Shown piece by piece: positions 52,844 through 61,459 of a stretch of DNA of 64,000 bases (its first letter is position 1; each line of letters starts with the position of its first letter). A program made the translations under genes and the position numbers. Under the pieces are notes generated by a model that saw only the letters and a list, made by a program, of their open reading frames with translations, was not told where the DNA came from and did no database searches. Source of the DNA: Pictodentalium vernedei (Eukaryota > Mollusca > Scaphopoda > Dentaliida > Dentaliidae); contig CM062292.1 of assembly GCA_031216915.1 (NCBI GenBank), forward strand, positions 75,560,956-75,624,955. The letters are read 5' to 3'.

Positions 52844-53454
52844 TAGAGTTGAAACAGTTAATTGATTAACCAATGATCAACGTCTTGATCGATCCAAAAA
52901 GTAATTGATCGATTAACCGTTACTTTTGAACTACTGTATTTTCTGGGTAACAAAGGAACAAACTTGCCCCAAAAGAGGCAAACATTGACACCCTGACTCA
53001 CATCAATTATATGAGACAGAGTAAAGCAAGTTATGTGATAACATACTTGTTCACTTGCATGATCATTATACTGAATCAGTAAGCGGAAATGTCATTCTTA
53101 CGTTAACATTTACCCAATGCGGGTCTCAGACGACACTTGCAAAATAGATTCTTGAATTACTAAAGATTTTCAATTTTTGTCTCAAAAACATAGCTTATGA
53201 TCCCTCATTGGAACGAGCTCAACGAGCTCGTTCCAATGAGGGATCAAAAGCTATGTTTTTGAGACAAAAATTGAAAACATAATAAAATCTGAATGGAGAT
53301 TTGTGTATGTAGAGCTGGCCGATTTTGTCCTTTATGTTGGGAAAAATCATCAACGGCACGGCAGTTATTCAGCTACCTATAAAGGCAAGTAATTAATCGG
53401 TTAACCAAGGTTTATCTATGTGATTAATCGATCAAGAAAACCGTTTCATCTCTA
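52844..53454. mobile_element. hAT-like MITE with nested TTAA-type MITE
   Basis: TAGAGTTGAAACAGTTAATT and AACCGTTTCATCTCTA are inverted ends. GTAATATC (52836-52843) and GCAATAAC (53455-53462) form an 8-bp duplication with two changes. The LINE endonuclease frame is collinear across it. Nested inside, 53107-53340 is a variant piggyBac-like MITE: stem CAAAAACATAGCTTATGATC, turn GGAACGAGCTCAACGAGCTC, degraded ends. Confidence 0.78.
53107..53340. mobile_element. piggyBac-like hairpin MITE, variant, nested in the hAT-like MITE
   Basis: TTAA at about 53103 precedes a shortened CATTTACCCAATGCGGG end. The AACATAGCTTATGATCCCTC stem with ATGAGGGATCAAAAGCTATG and the inner GACGACACTTGC match the 29347 and 30778 copies. 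The right end TTTATGTTGGGAAA is degraded. Confidence 0.68.
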
Positions 53455-53527
53455 GCAATAACAGACATATATCATGTTCTGAACATGGATTCAATAAATA
53501 AGTTAGTTTTATTATGGTGGCCATAGC

Positions 53528-53836
53528 CAGTGGCGTAGATAGCTTTTCGCTGGCGGAGGGGCAAGCCCAAAATTTTCCGACAGACCGAAAATTTTCCGAC
53601 AGTGTAACAACAACAAAAACCCAAACAAACAGAAAGAATCTGTTGTTTACTGCAAATGTACTGAAAATTGGTCTTTTTTTACCCAAAATAGTATGTTTTT
53701 ATCCCCAAAGCCAGCATTTTAATGTTATTAGGCATAAATTCGCCTAAAAATGGTCCCAGAAAATTTCCGACAAAACTTCTAGTGGGGGGGGGGGGGGGGG
53801 GGCCTCCGCCCCCTCCCCCCTTTATCTACGCCACTG
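53528..53836. mobile_element. hAT-like MITE with perfect 8-bp duplication
   Basis: CAGTGGCGTAGATAGC and TTTATCTACGCCACTG are inverted ends. GCCATAGC at 53520-53527 and 53837-53844 is a perfect 8-bp duplication. The 309-bp interior includes an 18-base G tract and repeated AAAATTTTCCGACA text. It sits inside the endonuclease of the LINE. Confidence 0.92.
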
Positions 53837-53844
53837 GCCATAGC

Positions 53845-54525
53845 TAAGCAAGTCGATGTTAAAGTCACCCATTAAATAAACCTTCTTACTTTGATCGTTT
53901 CATTTCTCAAGTAAATCAAATAGATTTGAGAGAAACATGTCAAGGTCTGCTTTTGGAGCCGTTTTGGGTCTATAAATTATACCGACAATACATTTTTCTT
54001 CAGTTGTAGTCTTCACAAACAGAGTATGTAGGGAATAAATACAGACATATCGGCGCGTATTTATAGGTGATGTTTTCTCTGATAAATACCACTACTCCTC
54101 CTCTACCATCGTCATGGCTGGGACGCAAACGGGTACATGTAATTAGTGGATGATATCCGTCAGAGTGTAACTAATGTTTTCATTGACATTAAATGTTTCG
54201 GTTAGCCCTATTATGTCTAAGAAGTTAGTATCGTGTTGGGGATCACAAATTAAATTATGTAGGCCTCCCATTTGGCATTTAAATCATGACAGCTGAAATT
54301 GAACAGTGTGAAAATATTATTCGTACAGGTAATGACATCTTTGAAACGTTCTGGCGTTTAATATTCACAGCTATGGTTTTCTACAGTAAACGGGGCTTGA
54401 GATTCTGTATCGTTGTTATCAGTAATTGCATCGTTAAATTTTGAGATGAAGTCAAAACAGTTACCTTTCTGTATCTCATCAAGTGTTAAGCGTGCATCAG
54501 CCATAATCCCTATTTATGGATTCAA
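53845..54525 (-). pseudogene. LINE endonuclease, N-terminal part
   Basis: Minus strand, in several frames: SHDDGRGGVVVFIRENI, YKYAPICLYS, EKCIVGIIYRPKTAPKADLD and KVYLMGDFNIDLLSYG. The GDFNID motif and the GRGGVV-F-R segment identify an AP endonuclease-like domain. It is broken by shifts and by the hAT-like MITE on its left. To its right, to about 54525, the frame decays. Confidence 0.85.
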
Positions 54526-54529
54526 CTGC

Positions 54530-55200
54530 AGAATAAATGGGGAACGAACCATTATGCAGGACAGCAATGCCAGTTGGAATATTATTATAAAAACGCTCAA
54601 ATCTTCCGTTAGGATTGGGTGAGTCAGCCAACAAAATACTAAAAAAAATTACAAAATGAAAAAAAATGAACAGACGGGAGCACAATCGCAGTGCTTATGT
54701 AAACTGTTCCAATATTTCAGTTCAGTCGACTGGATTAAAATAAATAAAGAATTAAAACAAAAAAGGGCAAGGTAGATCCCCTGGCCTAAGTACAATACTC
54801 CTCCAGCTATCTACGCTTTTGGCTAAAGGCAGGCGTCAATAGGACATAGCCGCCTCTTTCTGCCAGTGTGTCTCGAGTATGCTGTGACCAGTCTGTAGGA
54901 ACTTCCGTACATGACATAACATACCATGATCCCACCCCCTCCGTCCATGAGCCAACAAAAAATGCACAGTGTATTTATAGTAAAGTTTTCAGATGCATAT
55001 TAGTCTATCGCATCGTGGAACATTTAAATAATGGTGTGAGGAAAACATTCAGTTTTGTTCTATTTAAATTATCAAGCTGGTGATGATGAGGATAGTAAAG
55101 ATTAAAATAGCAGTTGCATGTAGAAAACTGAAGGGGAAAAAAAATAATCATCATCATCCCATCAGCACCACAGCCACAACCACTTTACACTATAAAGATA
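54530..55200. other. Unassigned stretch
   Basis: A/T-rich DNA with a (CAT)n-like bit at 55148 (ATCATCATCATCCCATCAGC). The frames near 54868 have no recognisable domain. It may include the 5' end of the minus-strand LINE. Confidence 0.4.
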
Positions 55201-55203
55201 CTA

Positions 55204-55520
55204 CAGTTAAAACAAGAAGTCATGTCATAAAATGCGCACAAATAGCACGTCGATCTGCGCGTTAATCGACGGGTTATGACCATAGTACGGCTATCAAAGT
55301 ATGTTCTTATGGTCTGTGCACAAACAATGTTTCAGCCAATGGACCTCCGGGTAACCCGGAGGTCCATTGGCAGAAACATTGCCTGTGTTTGCGATGAGTA
55401 ACTAGGAGAACCTGCCGTACTTTGGATGCCATTCGATATGGCAATTGCGCGCAATTCCTGCGCGCAATTAAGCCTAGATAAGCGCACAATTCAAAATGAC
55501 AGGACTTCTAGTTTTAACTG
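55204..55520. mobile_element. TA-type MITE, family A, copy 5
   Basis: TA flanks CAGTTAAAACAAGAAGTCA and GGACTTCTAGTTTTAACTG. The full core palindrome CAATGTTTCAGCCAATGG/ACCTCCGGGTAACCCGGAGG is kept. Inverse orientation relative to copies 2-4. 317 bp. A 14-base G tract follows at 55530. Confidence 0.9.
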
Positions 55521-55795
55521 TATAGCCTTGGGGGGGGGGGGGGGTGATACAGTTATTACGCGAAAAGTATAATGGCTTTTGAGCGCCTTAAATAATTATT
55601 ATTAGAACCCCGTACAGACCGAATATCATAATAACTGTACACATAACGAGAGTTAAGTAGATGCTTACATTTCTATGCAAATGACTTATGGGATTTAAAA
55701 CAAACTCTTCTTGTAGACTTAACTCCCTGTTTCTCGCGTCTAAACCAATTTAATACAGGAGGACGTGACTTAGATTGAAATTGTGAACAAGATTT

Positions 55796-56046
55796 GTTGA
55801 AAAATTTTGTTGATAAGAATCTGCCCTGCCAAGCTATCTGGAGGGTCAATCAACTGTAACAAGACAAATCCAGGTGAACAAATTCTTACAGCAAACCTAA
55901 TCTCGCAATGTTGACATCACGAACATCATAATTTGTTGATAAAATCTGTTGCTAAGAACTCGTCCTGCCAAGTTACCTGGAGGGCCATTTAACTGTAACA
56001 AGGTAAATCCAGGTTAACAAATTCTTTATAACAAACTTAATCTCGC
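55796..56046. repeat. Tandem duplication, about 135-bp unit
   Basis: TTTGTTGATAARAATCTG, CCTGCCAAGYTAYCTGGAGG, AACTGTAACAAGRYAAATCC and AACAAATTCTTWYAKCAAAC occur twice, at 55796 and 55930. The rest of 55523-56129 has nothing else. Confidence 0.75.
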
Positions 56047-56129
56047 ACACCACCTACTGAGGACGTTGACCAACCTCTGTGTGACACAAATTTCCAGAAA
56101 AGGCAAAATATCACAGTGAAAGTTGGCAA

Positions 56130-56659
56130 TTAACTTTTTTGGCGCTGAATAATCTGAGAAACACAATTCTTAGCGCCTAATATTCATCAGGAATTTTACA
56201 AAAATATAGGTTGTTAGACTGAAACGTTATTATTTTAAAAGATGCTCTAATGATCTCATTGATAGTTTTTCAATTGATTTCCTGTATATATTTAAATGGC
56301 ACCTTTATACCTTCAAGGGACGATATCGTTGTTCATGAATAGGACATAAATGGTGAATGAAACATAGGAATGTGTATGTTTGTTCAACCCTTTACCCAAC
56401 GAAACGGACGCATCCCCCCCCCCCCCCCCGCGTAATATGCAACTTCAGCAGTTGAAAAATATTATGTTTCAAAAAATTTTAACAAAACATATCATGTGAC
56501 CCCTCGTTGGAACGAGCTCGTTTGATATCGTCGGCGTTGGGTAAAGGGTTAAAAACACTTGGAAATGGACACACACATTTGGCTAAAATGACTACTGCAG
56601 TACCTTTCTGCGGTCTGTCGTCTGTCGACTTTAGTCGCCTGTCGCGCCAAAAGAGTTAA
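56130..56659. mobile_element. TTAA-duplicating element (CTCTTTTGGCGC ends), copy 2, inverse
   Basis: TTAA at 56130-56133 and 56656-56659 flanks CTTTTTTGGCGC and GCGCCAAAAGAG. Its content matches 9269-9855 in inverse orientation. The nested piggyBac-like MITE (56388-56548) sits at the same place, but has lost half of its hairpin, its sequence jumping from GAACGAGCTCG to TTTGATATCGTC. Confidence 0.85.
56388..56548. mobile_element. piggyBac-like hairpin MITE with one arm deleted
   Basis: CCCTTTACCCAACG and CGTTGGGTAAAGGG are both present, flanked by TCAA and TTAA. Only one half of the CATATCATGTGACCCC stem remains, ending at the turn. A 17-base C tract lies near the left end. The deletion starts exactly at the centre of the palindrome, as expected for replication slippage on a hairpin. 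Confidence 0.85.
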
Positions 56660-56815
56660 AGTATGCGGATATGGAAAAGCAACACCTGAAAGTGAGCGTG
56701 TTCATTCAAGCAATTCCTTTCCTGAACTGTGACATAATGTGTGACACTGACTTATTTGACAAATAATATTATTGTTACGGACTGAAAATAGGTCGAATAC
56801 ATTTTTCCTGTGCAG

Positions 56816-57090
56816 AAAATACTTCTGATTCAACAAAACAACTGTCACGGATACAAGTTATCTTGTCAAATCGACTTGAAAACAAAATTACTGACTGGGG
56901 CTTCCGTAGACCAGGAACTGAATCTGCATTCTCGGTTCGAAAGCAGAATTTTTGCATTTTCACCGGTGAGCATCACTTCTGTTTTTACATTAATTCTGCG
57001 AAAAGAGTGTTTACAACCACAAGTTGTGATTATTCGAATGAGAATAATATTGATATTTCCGAAGCTACTATGACTGTGGTAGGGTGTTAG
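56816..57090 (+). CDS. Exon-like ORF related to exon 18086-18481
   Basis: ATTTTTCCTGTGCAG is a strong acceptor. In phase 1, the same as the 18086 exon, the frame is open for 90 codons to a TAG at 57088. The peptide includes NTSDSTKQLSRIQVILSN, KQNFCIFTGEHHFCFYINSA, VFTTTSCDYSNENNIDISEA and TMTVVGC. FYIN...TSC-x-Y...EATMTVVG lines up with FYID...TSCQC...KATVEMVG in the first gene, suggesting a paralogous domain. A possible donor GTAGGG occurs just before the stop. It could be a terminal exon, an internal exon or a decaying duplicate. Confidence 0.4.
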
Positions 57091-57111
57091 TGTTACAGCT
57101 GTAAGTTGTCA

Positions 57112-57255
57112 AAACAGCATTTTTCACCGCATCACTTTTGTTTTCACATTACTTCTGCGAAAAGGGTGTTTGCAACCACAAGTTGAGATTATTCGAATGA
57201 GAATAATATTGATATTTCCGTAGCTTCTATGAATGTGACAGGGTGTTACAGCTGT
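57112..57255 (+). pseudogene. Degenerate tandem copy of the end of the preceding exon
   Basis: CACTTTTGTTTTCACATTAC, TTCTGCGAAAAGGGTGTTTG and GAATGAGAATAATATTGATA repeat the text of 56955-57085. Its frame reads VFATTS, then TGA where the first copy has Cys, so the copy is not coding. A further fragment (TTTCCGTAACTGCTATGACT) appears at 58197. Confidence 0.6.
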
Positions 57256-57439
57256 CGTCAAAACATGCAATATCCACATTTAACAGTAATGTATCAACAG
57301 CTAACGCCATGACAAACATTATATGCCTGTGTAGAACAAACATCATGTTTGTAGTCCAGAAGTTTTCAATAAAATGCCAGTGTTTATTTGTTATCTTCAG
57401 TAATCTTTTTCACGGTAACCGATATTATTAATGATGTTA

Positions 57440-58150
57440 AGATGCCTAAACAACAGTGTTGACCTCTTTACAAGACGCTGGAATGTGTCTTACAGTTGTC
57501 ACCAAGACATGTAAATTTAGTACAGATCATACAAGAGTCCCATGCGTGTGCCATTGGCCATGTAGAATGTGACTTACAGCTGTCACCAAACATGTGAATT
57601 TAATATATAACATATGAACTTAGTACATATCATACGGGCGTCGCATGTGTGTGTTCCATGTGCATTCCAGTGGGTATGTACAGCTGTCATCCAAAAAAAT
57701 AATGTTACTATTAATCTTATATTTGTCACACATTGGTGTCACAGGCCACATACCTACCACTGGGTATGCACACAACATGCGCCGCACATGTCTCGACATA
57801 TATGGTAAACAATACATGAATATTTTCCATTTTAACCCAAACTAGGAAAGAACTAAATATTTTCAGAGATATGTAAATATACTCTTGGTAATGAGGTGTT
57901 CACGTTTGGTTTATGATTGGTGCACGTTATATATGAAGTACAAATGGTGTTCGAGTACTTTAGTACATATCACATATGTGCCCACATGGTGATTCAACTT
58001 GTAAACACAACCCCTGAGTATGTTCACAACAGGTGCCATAGTTTGTGTACCACTGGCATTTTTGGAAATATCAGTACCTCTCACGTATGTGCCTCACATA
58101 TATCCTAGAGCCTGTTCACAGTATGTGCCATTGTGTGGGTGTCATTGGCA
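57440..58150. repeat. Degenerate tandem repeat region
   Basis: Units of about 90 bp share TACAGCTGTCAYC, TTTAGTACATATCA, CACATATGTGC and GTGCCATTGG. The similarity is loose. Open frames on both strands here look like by-products. Confidence 0.45.
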
Positions 58151-58274
58151 TTACTGATTACATAATGAAATAGTAGTACCCCATTCCTATCAGATATTTC
58201 CGTAACTGCTATGACTGTGACAGGGTGTTACAGCTGTCGTCAAAACGTACAATATCCATTTTAACGGTAATGTA

Positions 58275-58520
58275 CAGTTCAGTCGCCGTGGATTGGTCGA
58301 AATCCACACGTGGACAGTTATGTCCACGCATCTGTTTACCAGGTAGTAAAAATCATCATTAGCAAAATTTTAATTAATGAAGCACCGGGTTGTACCCGGT
58401 GCTTCATTAATTAAAATTTTGATGATTATTCCTGTAATTAGTATTTGGAATGTAATATTATTGCGTCCGTGGAAATATTGCCCACGCGTGGAAAGTGACC
58501 AGGCGACGGGGACTGTACTG
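58275..58520. mobile_element. TA-type MITE, family C
   Basis: TA at 58273-58274 and 58521-58522 flanks CAGTTCAGTCGCCGTGG and the imperfect mate CGGGGACTGTACTG. The centre (58353-58428) is a hairpin with AATTTTAATTAATGAAGCAC arms and CCGGGTTGTACCCGG at the turn. A second small stem, CACGTGGACA/TGTCCACG, lies near the left end. Same CAGT start, TA target and hairpin plan as families A and B. Confidence 0.78.
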
Positions 58521-58779
58521 TACCAACAACCGACGTTATGATCTAAGTTATATGTACGTATTGAACAGACATCTGCTCCCATATTTACAGCCCAGAAGTT
58601 ATCAATACAATGCTGCTGTTTATTTATAAGCTTCGGTTATCTTTTCCACGATGACCGAGATTATTAATGATGTTAAGATGCCTGAACAATAGTGTGTACC
58701 TCTTAAGGGGTCGTCCAACCTAACATTGGTCAGTTTGTTGACTTTTTCCCATTCCCACAGAAACAGATAAGAGAAGTGA

Positions 58780-59685
58780 GGAAAGGCAAATTATGTATCA
58801 AAATATTGAGTAAAGTAAATAGAAAAGGAATATATATTATTTTTCAGGAAAAAAGTGAATTTTATGATTTTGAAGAAGATTAATTTGCCAAAGGCATACG
58901 TAACGAACTCGTAAAACCACAAAATGATCGGTAAGTCGAAAGCCTTGTCCTCGATGTAATGATAACATACTACAGACTCGGAGAAAGCATTTTTATGACA
59001 CACACTCTGATGTGTTGTGATGTTGGAATGCAATTCCACCAACACAAATTTTGGATCTTCCGGGAGTGGCCATGTTGCAGTGATGTTTATTCCGGTCATA
59101 TGATTGCAATGTGGTTCTTGCAGGAATACTAATTTTGGGCGATCGTGAGAATGCAAGGACGTGATCACGCCTTTTATTTGTTCGAGACAATGTAGGAGCC
59201 GGTTTGCAAACGATTTACAGCAAATATTTGAACTGTTAATGTCATAACTGCAAAATATGCTTTGAAATCCCCCCCCCCCCCCCCCTCCACAGCCGTCCAG
59301 TATTTACAGGCCGTCTGAACATTTTTGTTGACGAAAAATCTGGATCATTGCGCACTAAAAAGACAACATGAACCACTTGTAAAAATAATAACCGAGTGTA
59401 TAAATAGGCACGATACACATAAAGTAAGGTAATATTCGTAAAAAGTAGGCTGAATGCTTCAGAAGTCACTTTTTCGCGAAATATATTCCAAGTGACCTGG
59501 AACTTTCTTGAATGTGTTGATTTCCCCCGATGTTGTGAAGTTATTTACTTTCTAGTAACCATGGATCTCTGCGCGACTGTGTTCATGTCCGCAAAGGACC
59601 GATGGAAGATGGGTTGAAAATTATTTAGTCGCGCTTTTAAATAAGGTGCGATTGGACGATGCTGTGAATTTAGTTTTTTCTTGCA
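58780..59685. other. Unassigned stretch
   Basis: No element or gene recognised. It includes a C tract at 59268 and an overlapping pair of minus-strand frames around 58790-59190 with no domain I can name. Just upstream, 58761-58775 is bounded by splice consensus (CCCATTCCCACAG and GTGAGG) and ends in GATAAGAGAA like the 3060-3098 segment. Confidence 0.35.
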
Positions 59686-59689
59686 AACA

Positions 59690-61459
59690 ACCATACCAAC
59701 ACAATCGTCGATCAGTGTCTTTTGACATCGTTTAGGCTGTTTGTTGCCACTCGAACCGCCTATGTTTCATCTAAACGCTGCAACATACTGAGGAGGTTAA
59801 TATTGGCATATGCTAACATAGAGGCCCTTAAGTGGGTTTACTGGGGCTGTGAACCATCATAATACGTGAGGATGTGGCCCAGAGTGCACCTTTGGGGTTC
59901 GCCAACCAGGGTGCCTCTTTGGCGGGTGCCTCTCACAAGATAATCTAGTTCAACCTGATCCGTGTCAAGGCGGCGAGTCAATCGTTTACCATCGGTTTTT
60001 GCACCCATGAGGAAGGTGTGGGGACCCAGTCCTGCTTGGCGAAATGCTTCCCAAACCAGGTCGGGATGACGGGGTGAACCCCTTGTTTGAACTCCCACTC
60101 CTGGACCTCGGCGAAGCCTGTGCCGATGTCTTTAGGGAGGCCCCCGTTGATGGCCACTCTGCTCATCCGGTGGGTGGGGTGTCCGAATCTATTGAAATAG
60201 GGTTTAGCCTCGCCTTTCCCCTGGGAGCTGGCCGGTAACACGCCTTCATGTCGAGGTGACAACCTCTCTCGTGTCGTAGGTCATGGAGTTCCACGGACCG
60301 CCGTGGCCGTGCTCCACTCAGGCCTTTTGGATGTCGTCGAGGAGGCCGGCTTGGGTCGGCTTTCAACCGTTGTGCTCTTTGGCCATAATGCTGACCACAT
60401 GGTTCACCCCCCCCCCCCCCCAGCGAGGGGCGCATCGCCTAGATGGGTGCTGGCTTCTTGGGGGGGGGGGGGGTTGATGGGTCTCTTGTATCCTGTAGGT
60501 GCGGCCGTCTTGGAGCACAAAGTGGTCGACACTGAGCTGTCTATCCAGGCCACCTCCGATTAGCCAGACAGCGATTGGTTCATTTTAAATGGCCTGTTTG
60601 ATGGCTTCCCAGACATTATCCTCGTATATGTGGACCTCTCTGGACTGGGGGAAGTAGATGTCTTTCGACCAGGCGTGGCCGTTATGGCAGATGAGCTCTA
60701 CTCTCCTTCTCACACCATTTCCTCTAAACTGATATTTACAACTGTTGTAAATATCCTCACCAGTTATGGCTTTCACGGTGATGGCTCGCTTGAGGATTTT
60801 CTCGAGCTCGGCCACATCGTCGACCGTTGCACCAGCACCATGGACTTTCTTCACCCACTCCTCGTTTTTCTGTCGCCTGGTGGGGGTTAGGCCCTGTCCT
60901 CTGAGAGCGCCCTCGAAATGCTCCACCACCAACTGCACGACACAGTTGACATCACCGTCACACATTGGGGCCAAGTTTTCAGGGTCTGGGTCTCTGAAGG
61001 GGTAGAGCCCGTAAACTACCGCGGTGACCCAGTCGCCTTAGTTCCGGTCCCGCAAGAACTTGATTTTCAGGATGAACGCATCCTCCGGAAGGACTGCAAG
61101 CAGTCGTGCTGCCCTCCCATCCGTCATGCAGGTATCCAGGGCCAGTCGGCCGACCCTTGCATGCATACCATCGACTATCTCAACGTCACCGATGTCAAGG
61201 GGGTCCTCTGCTTCTACCGTCCATGTAGAGAAGGCCGCGGTACGCCATCAACTTCAAACTCGTCTTTGGCGTCGTTCACAAGATCGACCCATGGTTCATC
61301 ATCTGGCAGCCTCACTGGCTGAAGGACTTCGATATCCAAGTCGAATTGTCGCCGTAGTTTGGCTGGGTCAAACTCCGTAACAGTTGCCTTCCCTTTTGTC
61401 TCACGCGCCTTTTGAGGTAGAGCCAACAGCTGATTGATGTATTCGTCCATAATCGCCAT
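59690..61459 (-). pseudogene. Broken ORF with family-B DNA polymerase signatures
   Basis: From a Met at 61459 the minus strand can be followed for nearly 590 codons through several breaks. N-terminal: QFDLDIEVLQPVRLPDDEPW; after a shift near 61217, a TAA near 61037 and on to GEDIYNSCKYQFRG, VELICHNGHAWSKDIYFPQ and REVHIYEDNVWEAI; after a TAA near 60583, DRQLSVDHFVLQDGRTYR. A C tract then breaks the frame. Next come DMKACY (polymerase motif A type, Asp kept), KPYFNRFGHPTHRMSRVAIN, KRLTRRLDTDQVELDYLV, HILTYYDGSQPQ and SMLAYANINLLSML. It ends AVRVATNS, where the D-S of polymerase motif C reads N-S. The order fits organellar/viral-type family-B polymerases such as those of linear plasmids, Polintons or viruses. 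The origin is open. At least six lesions and a missing C-terminus make it non-functional. Confidence 0.6.

Noticed and set aside
59838-60477. Several separate overlapping small genes on both strands
   Set aside because: The minus-strand pieces line up as one frameshifted polymerase-like ORF; the plus-strand frames are shadows of it and of C tracts.
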